From a bacterium (GTDB lineage: Bacteria > Ratteibacteria > UBA8468 > B48-G9 > JAFGKM01): 12,505 bases of DNA. The DNA is taken from positions 1-12,505 of the forward strand of contig DAORXQ010000051.1 in assembly GCA_035371905.1 (NCBI GenBank), written 5' to 3'. A program made the translations under genes and the position numbers. Positions 1 through 7,774 of this stretch are shown in pieces. The notes beneath the pieces were generated by a model. The model had not been told where the DNA came from. It searched no databases and saw only the letters and a program-made list of their open reading frames with translations. Within the stretch, counting starts at the first letter, position 1; each line of letters starts with the position of its first letter.

Positions 1-415
1 TACTCTGTAAAACATAAGAAAATTGAGGTTTATTCTGAAATTTATTAAATGAATAATTCCCCAGTTTTATCACATCTTCTATTTTTTTATCCTTCCAGTA
101 AATTTCAAAAAGAATCCTTAAACTTTCATGTATAATATTGGGATTTTCAAAAGATGTTTTATAAATTAAATTTTCAAGACATGTTTTTGCCTTTTCATTA
201 TTTTTAAGATTATAGTATGATGCTCCGATGTAATAATTTAATTCAGGGTTTTCCTCAAATCTATCTTTCTCTTTTTCTAAAATATTTATAACATTTTCAT
301 AATTTTTCCTGTTGAATTCATTTTTCACTTTTTCAATAACATTTTCTTCACCATTTAATTTCAGAAAAGGAAAAAATAATAAAGAAATGTAAAAATAAAT
401 TAATTTCTTCTTCAT
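1..415 (-). CDS. TPR-repeat protein with signal peptide (3' end outside window)
   Basis: The first 138 residues of an exported or membrane-tethered tetratricopeptide protein; the rest lies beyond the left edge. I read it directly from the minus strand. It begins MKKKLIYFYISLLFF, a signal-like sequence with a possible cut after LNG at 20-22. No lipobox cysteine is present, so it is not an evident lipoprotein. At least one clear TPR pair follows: FNRKNYENVINILEKE, then LNYYIGASYYNLKNNEKAK (residues about 59-77), with further helices (IYWKDKKIEDVIKLG). The ATG at 413-415 has an AAAGGA site three bases upstream that abuts the gspC stop, indicating translational coupling. TPR proteins are general scaffolds. 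Because it sits beside gspC, a role in secretion assembly, similar to TPR pilotins such as PilF/PilW, is possible but only inferred. The composition is rich in Lys, Asn and Glu. Confidence 0.85.
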   Translation of the reverse strand, partial: MKKKLIYFYISLLFFPFLKLNGEENVIEKVKNEFNRKNYENVINILEKEKDRFEENPELNYYIGASYYNLKNNEKAKTCLENLIYKTSFENPNIIHESLRILFEIYWKDKKIEDVIKLGNYSFNKFQNKPQFSYVLQS

Positions 416-424
416 TTGTCCTTT

Positions 425-1210
425 TTATCTATTAAGACGGTAGGTAAAAAGTACCGGTTTATTATTTCTCAAAACTTCCACTGTTACAATCTGGGTATTT
501 GAATTTTTTATCTGATTATAAACATTGAAGGCAGTACTTATACTATCTATAAGAACTCCATTTACTCTTCTTACTATATCTCCATTTCTCAATCCATATT
601 GATAGGGAATACTATTTTCCGGCAAATTTAAAACTCTGAAACCTTCAACTTTTCCTTCATTTACATTTGGAATTACATTTAAATTTTCAATTAACTTTCT
701 ATCATTGACAAGAGTATTTATTGTATTATTAAAATCCACATCCATTGTTACAACATCTTCCGGAATTTTTGGTGTCTCCGGTAATTTAGGAGATACAGAA
801 ATCTTTGTTGTCTCTTCCCTTGAAACAACAAGTGGAATTCCACTGGATTTATTTTCAAGATTTAAAGAAACATTTTTACCGTCATATTCAAAAATAACTT
901 TATCCTTCATTATTTTAATAATCTTACTTTCACCAATTCTTTCACCCTCTTTTAAAATATTCTCTATATTTGTTTTTTTATCCTTTATTATTACAAAAGA
1001 AGTGCCTTCTGGAAAATAAACAATCCCGAGTATCTCTATCAGTGTTTCAAGTGAAGGTAAAGGCGCTGGTTTTAAAATACTTGTTGTCTCAACTTTTGGT
1101 GGTGGCGGAGGTGGAGGTGCAGTAAAAACATTCCTTTTTAAAATTATAGATTCTTTACCAAATAATATACTGTAAATACACCCCAAAATTATAAAAACTG
1201 TTTTTTTCAT
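425..1210 (-). CDS. gspC: Type II secretion system protein C (GspC-like, HR and PDZ domains)
   Basis: Inner-membrane clamp protein of the type II secretion system. In known systems its periplasmic HR domain binds the outer-membrane secretin GspD, and its PDZ domain helps select cargo. At 261 residues it is close to the usual family size. It has a short cytoplasmic start (MKK), one membrane segment (about 4-18), a run of seven prolines at 32-38 forming a flexible linker, an HR-like beta domain (about 55-120, with LGIVYFPEGTSFVII and LKEGERIG), a second linker (about 121-185) and a C-terminal PDZ domain (about 187-258, with GLRNGDIVRRVNGVLI). No protease domain is present, which argues against DegP/HtrA. 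The ATG lies 7 bp after the upstream stop, with a weak GGGG site, so translation is probably coupled. gspD, the usual next gene, is absent; a TPR gene follows after 9 bp. Confidence 0.82.
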   Translation of the reverse strand: MKKTVFIILGCIYSILFGKESIILKRNVFTAPPPPPPPKVETTSILKPAPLPSLETLIEILGIVYFPEGTSFVIIKDKKTNIENILKEGERIGESKIIKIMKDKVIFEYDGKNVSLNLENKSSGIPLVVSREETTKISVSPKLPETPKIPEDVVTMDVDFNNTINTLVNDRKLIENLNVIPNVNEGKVEGFRVLNLPENSIPYQYGLRNGDIVRRVNGVLIDSISTAFNVYNQIKNSNTQIVTVEVLRNNKPVLFTYRLNR

Positions 1211-1217
1211 ACCCCAA

Positions 1218-4200
1218 TTAATATTTTATCTTTTTAATTAACAAAATTAAACTTCCAGAAAACAAAAGATAAGGGAAAATGCCACTTAAAATAAGAAAGA
1301 CAAAAATTAAAATAAAATAGAGAAAGATTTTAACAGGGATTATTAAAAATCTGTGGTTTCTCAGAAATTCAGCAAAAGCAGGAGAATGTCTGTAATAAAA
1401 TTTAACAAATTCCCTGCCTAAAATATTCTTAACTAAATATTTGTCCCTGAATTCTTTAAATAATTTTACCTGCCAGTTATTCTCTCCAAAACATACACTT
1501 GCAACAAAACAACCTCCTCCTGTCTGTTCTGAAGGAATTCCTGCTGTATCAATCCATATATAAAAATATTTCGTTGACTGGTCATAATTCAAACCAGAAG
1601 GAATTGTTTCTTTATTTGGGAAAGAACCATCAGGCCTTGCATACCATGAATATCCAAGCAAAGCATTTCTATGTAAAGCCCTGACTCTTATATACCATCT
1701 TGCATTTTCCCATAAAATATGAGTATCGTAAATAATAACTTCACAAAGTCCTGTTTGATAATTATAAACATTATCTGCAATTACCTGTAATACTGAATCA
1801 GGGCTTGTTACATCATCTGGCTTTCTATTTTTCCAGAACTCTACATAATAATAACTTTCACTCTGTGTATTATCACTCCATTTAATTACCATGTTATTCC
1901 AGCCACCATATGCCTGTAAATTTGTAGGATTTTCATTAAAAGGAAATGCAGTTGGAATTGCCCATGCAGGATTTGAATCTCCACTTACCTCTCCTGTCTG
2001 CTGGTTAACCGCTTTTATGACATAATAATATGGTCTGCTGTCTGAATATATGGGCGAGTCAACACATGTAGTTGAATCTGCCGGAACTGTTTTAATCAGA
2101 GAATAAGATGGATTTGGATTCCCTATTGTGGGATGTTTACTGTATATCTTAAAACAGGTAGCGGTTGATGGTGGTAACTGGTCCCATCTTAAATCAACCT
2201 CTCTTTCTCCGCCTATTGCAGTAAGTCCTGTTGGTGTAAGTAATAATGTTGTGAAATATGTTGGCTCACTCCATTCAGAATAAATTCCATCTGAGTCCTG
2301 ATATCTTACCTGCCAATAATATGTTTTTCCTTCTTGAAGTTGTGTAGTTACTGATATTGAAATTACTGCTCCTGCATTTAAATTCTGCCAGTAAGGATTT
2401 GATGAAGAACCACCGCTTTCCCATAATCTCCACTGTGAATTAATTTGTGTATCTCCATCAGGGTCAACAAAATTAGAACCAGTTAAAGTTGGAGTTAAAG
2501 TAATACCTGTTGCTCCATTTATTGGTGATTGACAAGAAGGTGTATTTGGAGGACTATTTGTTCTTGTTGTAAAATATGTTTCATCACTCCAATCAGACCA
2601 TCCACCATTTGAGTCCTTATATCTAACATGCCAGTAATATTTAGTTCCAAAACTTAATTTGCCAGAAGGAACCTGATGAGAAGTAACAGCACCTATTTCT
2701 CCACTATCATAAACAGGACTTAAGTAATTCTGGTCTTGTTCTAACCTTATCTGCCATTGAGAAGAAGCAAAAGAAACTCCAGAAGGATGAGAATAATCTG
2801 ATGCCTGTAAAGTAGGAGGGATAGATACATTTGTAGAACCAGGTGAAGGTGAATTGTTTGTCGGTTTATCTGGTCTTGTAGTTGTTACACTTACTGTATT
2901 TGAATAACTTGAATATTCTGTTCCTGATGCAGTTTGTCTGTATGCTCTTACTCTGTAAATATATGTTTTATTTTCAGTTAAACCCAGTCCATTATTATCA
3001 TCTATATATGTTGTTATATCCTGACCTGCTTCACCAATCTTATTAAACCCATTTCCATCATCCCTTTCTATTTCAAAACCATCTTCATTTGGATTTGATG
3101 AATTATCTACCCAGTTTAAAATAATCCGCCATTTCCCATTAACATATTCAGCAGAACCAGTTAAATTTGATGGTGGTTGTAAAACACCGGTACTTGTTGT
3201 TACACTTACTATATTTGACCAGGCAGAATAAGTTGGTGGAGTTGTAATAAATGCCCTTATCCTATAATAATATGTTGTATCAGGAGTAAGTCCTGCTCCA
3301 TTATTATCATCTGTATATGTTGTTATATCCTGTCCTGCCTGTCCAATTGTTTGCCATGTTCCAGTTGTTCCTATTCTCCTCTGTATTTCAAAACCATCTT
3401 CATTTGGATTTGATGAATTATCAATCCAATTCAAAACAACCTGCCATTTACCATTCACAAATTGGGCATTTGCTGAAATAATCTGTGGTGCATTTAATAT
3501 TGGTATTTGAATTGAATTTGTTCCTACAATATATTCTCCACTTGTCCCTATATCAAACTTAATTCTATCTCCAACAAGTCCAATAGGCAAAGATAAATCA
3601 TTTCTTATTTCAATTTCAAAAGTATCACCTGTTCTTGCATTTTCAGAAGTCCTTAAAACAATATAAAAATCATCTCCTGAATTTGTACCTGCATCATCAT
3701 CAGGAACAGGATAAATATTATCTGGAAGAGTTAAAATTACTTTATTTCCAGAAAAACTTATTGATTTTAAATTAATTGGTATATCCTCTGCATCCCATCC
3801 AGAATTAATACCACTTTCTTTATATAAAGCTAGCCCACTTCTACTTCCATCAGTTGTTCTACTTGCAAGATTACTCAAATTTCCATTATAATAAACAACA
3901 ATTTCTTTTAAATATCTTTCACCATCTGTTTCATCCCTTTTCCCATCAAAAAGATTTATTCCAATTGCAGGACAGTCATATGTTGGAGGAACAACATAAT
4001 TATTACTTGGAATAAGGTCTGTAAGTTTTAAATTTACATTACCTGTTATATTATTTGTTGTTAAATTTATATTTGCAAATGAATAGCCAGATGTAAAAAC
4101 TAAACAATTTGAAGGCAAAGATACAGAAAAAATATCCTGATAAAGCAAATTATCACTTGTCCTTATAACTACAAAAAATTCATTTCCAGTATTGGTTTGT

Positions 4201-7200
4201 GGTAAATTTACATTTGATAAAATACCTTCAGCATACCAACCAAGACACCTTCTTCCCCTTCCTACAAAATAAATATCATCTCCATCTGTATATTTTCCAT
4301 CTTGGTCCTCATCATAATAAACAAAACCAAATGTGCCTTCATGAAGTTTTTCACCAAATGTTCCTGTAGGAGGTATTGGTCCAACTATAATTTTATCTGT
4401 TTGAGGATTAAATATTCCATCTTCATCTTCATCAATCCACAGGCAATCTTCAGAACTCCATATACTATCATTATTTGCATCATACCAGTAAACTTTGTCA
4501 TCCCATGAAAAATAAGAAAGAATTTTACCCTGCCAGTTTTGTATATCTGTTTTATATCCAGGGCCTGGGTCAGAAGTTCCATCTCCATCTACAAATCCAT
4601 CTGCATAATCTGATTTCCAACTTGACCAGTTAGTAGGTAAAATTGTATCTTGTCTCCAGTTAAAAATATTGTCATTTGTTGTATCTCTCCATATTGAAAT
4701 ACCACTTGTAATATCATTAGTTAAATTTGCAATAATTGTAGGAAAAGGTGTATCATCAGGGAAAAGCCCTTCTTTTGGATTGAAATAAACCCTTATTTTT
4801 TGTAATTGATTTGTTCCTGTTGGGTCCCATGCACTTATTCCAATAACTCCAACTGGATCACTTGAAGCATCTATTGTTTGTCCTGAAGTTGTAAGGTCTG
4901 TAAAAATTGTTGATGTAACTGTTGTATTTGTTAATGTATATGTCCTTACTCTTTTATATGTTATACCCCATGCATCTCCTGTAAAATTTAAAGTGGACTC
5001 TCCAACCAAGTCGCTTCCCCAGAGTAATATATGAAATCTATCCCCAGGGTCCATATTCTCGTTTGGTTGTATTACAAGAAAATAATCAGGTCCAGCATTT
5101 TGTCCAGTATCATCAGTGGGTATATATCCAACAGATGTATAATTTTCATAACCTTGTGGCGGGTCTCCAAATTCCATTCTTATCCTAAACCTTCCTTGTG
5201 GGTCATCTGCTGCTCTCGGTAATAAATAAGGCAGTTTTGTCATCCATACCCTTTTATCAAGAGGGTCAAAAATACCATTTTTATTTGTATCCTTATATAA
5301 AGCAATTCCACATCCACCATCAGGGTCATTAGGATCAGAATTTGGCTTTACAAGTTCTGGAAAAGCAAGTGTTGGAGGGTTATTATCATCAATTATTATC
5401 AAACTCATAAAATCAAAAGATATATTTTTCCCTGGTGGAGCAACAAGATTTATTCCAATTATAGGTGTTTTTGTAAATTTGTTAATTGATTGATTTGGAT
5501 ATGTTAAATTTGTAAAGAAAGTCGGAACAGTTGCAGGATAAGAAATCGCTTCTATTGGCTCATAAATTCTATCTCTATTTTCATCAGGAAAAATCCTTGC
5601 CCATTCGCCATTTGTAAACATTATATCTTCCCATGGATTGTTATTTATAATTGAAGGTCTATCATTATTTTTTGTAAGTCCTATTGCTGCATAAACCCTC
5701 ATCCCATAATCAATTCCTCTTTCATAAGGACTGCTTGACTTATATCCTGTTTCAGGAACACTTATTCCTCTTGGTTTAATACAGATAAATAAATCATGTC
5801 CTATATTTGACTGCATCCCTGGATAATCATTTCCTTGAATAAAATCATCATTTGGTAAAGGAATTGGATTTTTTGGCTTTAAATCAACAAAATATCTTTT
5901 ATCATCATCATTTGGATTTGCTGGGTCATCGTTTGTTGGAGACCATTTTGTTCCATCTGAATTATACCATTCAAGTGAAGAAGTATCAAGAGGAACAAAA
6001 GTATCCGCAATTGTAACTCTGTGAGTACTATAAAGCATATCATTTTCAGTAATTGTTCTACTATCTGGAAGTCCAATAGTTCCACCTGTCTTACTATCAA
6101 GCCATAAACTTACTCCAGAGTCCTCATTATCACTTAAAGGCATAAGTTTGTTTGGTTTAAATCCACCTATTCCCTTAAACCATACCCTTATCCATTGAAG
6201 TGCCTCATCACGTGCAGATGGTCCCCAACTATCTGTCATATTTATATAAAATATTGGCATTGGAACTCCATCTGCCTCAATAGGTCCATCAAAAAAATTT
6301 GGTTTTATATCAAGAGCAATTCTTACATCTTTTACATTATCCCTTGTTCTTATCAAAGTTTGTGAAAGATACATACTTGGGTCAGGACTTTCTCCAATAG
6401 GTCTTGTTACAACAATTCCATCATCAAAAACAGAAGGGTCTATATAAATTTTAAAATCAGAACCATACCAAGGCCTATTTGTAACCCATCCATGGCTTGG
6501 GTCAGTAGCAATAACAACAAAATAATCAATATTTCCATCTGCAACTTTATCAAGAGTATCATTATGTTCAAATGTAACCCGCCATCTTCTATTTCCTTCA
6601 GGAGACGATGGAAGAGAAAAAAACTCCATATGAGGGGTTCCCGGTATTACATTTGCTGCAATTAATCTTGTATCTGATGCAGGGTCAAAATTTCCATCTC
6701 CATTATCTCTATAAATTGCTATATTTGAATAAGGAGAAAGCAGATGAGAAGCAAGCATACTTACATCAAAATTATTTGAAATACTACCTGTATCTTCACC
6801 TGTATCTTCAATAATTAAAGTTACTCTTGAAAGCACCTCATTGTCATTTGTTGAATAAGTACTTCTTCCTTTCAATGAAAAACCCAAAACTCTATAAGGA
6901 ACACATAATCCACATAATTCAGGAACAGCCAATGCATCATCAATTCTTTTTGCCACTCCATCAAGTGGATGGTCCTGAGCATATGCCCTGTATAAATAAA
7001 GGGGCCCATAAAGATATTTATTAAAAACAGGAGGATTTCCACTTATTGTAGGATATCCATTTATTTCTAATGGACTGCTCGGGTCATAAGTATCACTTCT
7101 CATAGGAACCAAATCAACAACTCTTGAATCACATATAATTGTATTTGTCTCTATTATTCCTGCAAGTGGAAAACCAACCCTTACTTCAAACATATTTCTT

Positions 7201-7736
7201 GCATCATAACCACCTGGCATATCTCCTGAAATTTTATCTGAAGTAAAAATAACAACCCATAAATCTGGTCCCTGAGTTCCATTTTGTGCATCATCAGAAT
7301 CGGGAATTAAAAAATCTATTGGAATATTAAAGGATAAACTACCTAATTGCCTCGGGTCAACAGAACCAATTTCAAAATCAGAAGGGTCAAAACTTCCTTT
7401 TGTTCCAATATCCCTATAAATTGCAACTTTTCTAAAGTCCTCTGGTTCTACTGAATGATTTGAATTAGCATTTATAATTACTACACTTACATAATTAAGT
7501 GTATTATTAAAAATTCCATTATTTGGGTCAAGTTGTGGCCAGCCAGGACTTGCATTACAGGAAAGATTAAGTCCAATAACAGCAGTAGGTCCACTCATTG
7601 GTAAAATTGCCTGATTTGCAATTGTAAGGTCTACACCTGAACGAACAGCCCAGGCACCAAATGAATAATTGGAAATAGAAACAAAAATAAACAAGAGAAA
7701 CTTAACATAAATCCATAATACTCTTTTAAATTTCAT
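1218..7736 (-). CDS. Giant secreted repeat/FN3 surface protein with CFI-box C-terminus
   Basis: A 2172-residue exported protein, complete. It has a basic N-terminus, a hydrophobic core (residues about 10-25) and AWA at 28-30, giving a likely signal peptidase I cut after A30. The start is fixed by AGGAGG four bases upstream of the ATG. Residues about 35-1375 hold six diverged copies of a module that I cannot assign to a named family. Residues 1414-1516 and 1520-1620 are a closely related FN3 pair (both with DNSSNPNEDGFEI and GQDITTY). Residues 1621-1724 and 1727-1830 are a second, more diverged pair ending in YYW.VRY.DS...WS..TYFTT. Two further FN3-type domains follow (about 1831-1928 and 1935-2062). 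Residues 2072-2172 are a CFI-box tail (GGGCFVASVCFGE) with two hydrophobic stretches and a KKIKY end. No catalytic motif was found. Role inferred: cell-surface fibre or adhesin, probably calcium-stabilised. It lies 38 bp after the preceding giant gene and 7 bp before gspC. Confidence 0.93.
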   Translation of the reverse strand: MKFKRVLWIYVKFLLFIFVSISNYSFGAWAVRSGVDLTIANQAILPMSGPTAVIGLNLSCNASPGWPQLDPNNGIFNNTLNYVSVVIINANSNHSVEPEDFRKVAIYRDIGTKGSFDPSDFEIGSVDPRQLGSLSFNIPIDFLIPDSDDAQNGTQGPDLWVVIFTSDKISGDMPGGYDARNMFEVRVGFPLAGIIETNTIICDSRVVDLVPMRSDTYDPSSPLEINGYPTISGNPPVFNKYLYGPLYLYRAYAQDHPLDGVAKRIDDALAVPELCGLCVPYRVLGFSLKGRSTYSTNDNEVLSRVTLIIEDTGEDTGSISNNFDVSMLASHLLSPYSNIAIYRDNGDGNFDPASDTRLIAANVIPGTPHMEFFSLPSSPEGNRRWRVTFEHNDTLDKVADGNIDYFVVIATDPSHGWVTNRPWYGSDFKIYIDPSVFDDGIVVTRPIGESPDPSMYLSQTLIRTRDNVKDVRIALDIKPNFFDGPIEADGVPMPIFYINMTDSWGPSARDEALQWIRVWFKGIGGFKPNKLMPLSDNEDSGVSLWLDSKTGGTIGLPDSRTITENDMLYSTHRVTIADTFVPLDTSSLEWYNSDGTKWSPTNDDPANPNDDDKRYFVDLKPKNPIPLPNDDFIQGNDYPGMQSNIGHDLFICIKPRGISVPETGYKSSSPYERGIDYGMRVYAAIGLTKNNDRPSIINNNPWEDIMFTNGEWARIFPDENRDRIYEPIEAISYPATVPTFFTNLTYPNQSINKFTKTPIIGINLVAPPGKNISFDFMSLIIIDDNNPPTLAFPELVKPNSDPNDPDGGCGIALYKDTNKNGIFDPLDKRVWMTKLPYLLPRAADDPQGRFRIRMEFGDPPQGYENYTSVGYIPTDDTGQNAGPDYFLVIQPNENMDPGDRFHILLWGSDLVGESTLNFTGDAWGITYKRVRTYTLTNTTVTSTIFTDLTTSGQTIDASSDPVGVIGISAWDPTGTNQLQKIRVYFNPKEGLFPDDTPFPTIIANLTNDITSGISIWRDTTNDNIFNWRQDTILPTNWSSWKSDYADGFVDGDGTSDPGPGYKTDIQNWQGKILSYFSWDDKVYWYDANNDSIWSSEDCLWIDEDEDGIFNPQTDKIIVGPIPPTGTFGEKLHEGTFGFVYYDEDQDGKYTDGDDIYFVGRGRRCLGWYAEGILSNVNLPQTNTGNEFFVVIRTSDNLLYQDIFSVSLPSNCLVFTSGYSFANINLTTNNITGNVNLKLTDLIPSNNYVVPPTYDCPAIGINLFDGKRDETDGERYLKEIVVYYNGNLSNLASRTTDGSRSGLALYKESGINSGWDAEDIPINLKSISFSGNKVILTLPDNIYPVPDDDAGTNSGDDFYIVLRTSENARTGDTFEIEIRNDLSLPIGLVGDRIKFDIGTSGEYIVGTNSIQIPILNAPQIISANAQFVNGKWQVVLNWIDNSSNPNEDGFEIQRRIGTTGTWQTIGQAGQDITTYTDDNNGAGLTPDTTYYYRIRAFITTPPTYSAWSNIVSVTTSTGVLQPPSNLTGSAEYVNGKWRIILNWVDNSSNPNEDGFEIERDDGNGFNKIGEAGQDITTYIDDNNGLGLTENKTYIYRVRAYRQTASGTEYSSYSNTVSVTTTRPDKPTNNSPSPGSTNVSIPPTLQASDYSHPSGVSFASSQWQIRLEQDQNYLSPVYDSGEIGAVTSHQVPSGKLSFGTKYYWHVRYKDSNGGWSDWSDETYFTTRTNSPPNTPSCQSPINGATGITLTPTLTGSNFVDPDGDTQINSQWRLWESGGSSSNPYWQNLNAGAVISISVTTQLQEGKTYYWQVRYQDSDGIYSEWSEPTYFTTLLLTPTGLTAIGGEREVDLRWDQLPPSTATCFKIYSKHPTIGNPNPSYSLIKTVPADSTTCVDSPIYSDSRPYYYVIKAVNQQTGEVSGDSNPAWAIPTAFPFNENPTNLQAYGGWNNMVIKWSDNTQSESYYYVEFWKNRKPDDVTSPDSVLQVIADNVYNYQTGLCEVIIYDTHILWENARWYIRVRALHRNALLGYSWYARPDGSFPNKETIPSGLNYDQSTKYFYIWIDTAGIPSEQTGGGCFVASVCFGENNWQVKLFKEFRDKYLVKNILGREFVKFYYRHSPAFAEFLRNHRFLIIPVKIFLYFILIFVFLILSGIFPYLLFSGSLILLIKKIKY
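1221..1523 (-). repeat. CFI-box C-terminal domain, copy 2
   Basis: The last 101 residues of the 2172-residue protein: CFVASVCFGE, EFRDK, KFYYRHSP, then two hydrophobic stretches (about 1236-1352) and a KKIKY end. It is paralogous to the domain at 7778-8083, with the CxxxxxCFGE spacing and W-Q-V-K-L kept. The domains upstream of the two tails differ, so the tail behaves as an independent module attached to different bodies. Confidence 0.85.
2247..2876 (-). repeat. Second tandem FN3-type domain pair
   Basis: Two domains (2565-2876 and 2247-2558) share an opening like P..P...SP..G.T.(V/I)...PTL, a central S(Q)W(Q/R) strand and the ending YYW.VRY.DS.G.(W/Y)S(D/E)WS. These are FN3-like modules of the kind common in bacterial surface proteins. 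They are more diverged from each other than the upstream FN3 pair, so the duplication is older. Confidence 0.75.
2877..3497 (-). repeat. Recently duplicated FN3 domain pair
   Basis: Two FN3 domains of about 103 residues (3189-3497 and 2877-3179) are similar at the DNA level as well as in protein. Positions 3069-3107 and 3384-3422 are identical over 39 bp. A second near-identical tract lies at about 2989-3020 and 3298-3329, differing at one base. The offsets of 315 and 309 bp are whole codons, so this is an in-frame tandem domain duplication inside the gene. Confidence 0.9.
3612..7634 (-). repeat. Six diverged copies of an unrecognised extracellular module
   Basis: Each copy has the same order of landmarks. 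The first is a strand like (V/I)(I/L)G(I/F)(N/S)L. The second is a hydrophobic strand (VSVVIIN, VTLIIED, IRVYF, IVVYYNG). The third is (S)(G)(I/L)(A/S)(I/L)(Y/W).D followed by an acidic NG.FD..D-type loop. The fourth is D..(A/G)..(G)PD(Y/L)(F/W)(V/L)VI, then T(S), GD and F.(V/I). The copies lie at residues about 35-190, 280-440, 460-680, 755-905, 962-1205 and 1255-1375. The third is the most degenerate, and the fifth is enlarged by an acidic insert. The acidic loops look like calcium sites. I do not recognise the family. Confidence 0.65.
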
Positions 7737-7740
7737 ATTT

Positions 7741-7746
7741 CCTCCT
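7741..7746 (-). promoter_or_regulatory. Shine-Dalgarno site of the 2172-residue protein
   Basis: Minus-strand AGGAGG followed by AAAT and the ATG at 7734-7736. It is a perfect anti-16S match and decides the start codon. It lies in the 38-bp gap 7737-7774, which holds no inverted repeat that could be a terminator, so read-through from the upstream giant gene is expected. Confidence 0.85.
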
Positions 7747-7774
7747 ATTTATTATTTAGACATCTTTTTTAAGT

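Noticed and set aside
705..1019. Plus-strand ORF of 104 codons
   Set aside because: It lies antisense inside gspC, has no SD site and encodes a low-complexity hydrophobic product; it is a shadow of the coding strand.
425..1210. DegP/HtrA-type protease because of the PDZ domain
   Set aside because: There is no trypsin-like domain or catalytic triad; the membrane segment, proline linker, HR-like domain and single PDZ fit GspC.
2989..3422. Short direct repeats that could suggest a CRISPR or mobile element
   Set aside because: The repeats are in-frame parts of two FN3 domains, spaced by about 309-315 bp, with no array structure or terminal inverted repeats.
4272..4595. Dockerin domain (cellulosome) for the acidic loops
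   Set aside because: The loops lack the paired 22-residue spacing with conserved following helix of dockerins, and no cohesin or glycoside hydrolase is present.
5879..6100. Minus-strand ORF of 73 codons in another frame
   Set aside because: It overlaps the 2172-residue gene completely and its product has no recognisable features; frame shadow.
7737..7774. Possible terminator between the two giant genes
   Set aside because: There is a short A-run after the stop on the coding strand but no preceding hairpin, and no T-run in the right place.
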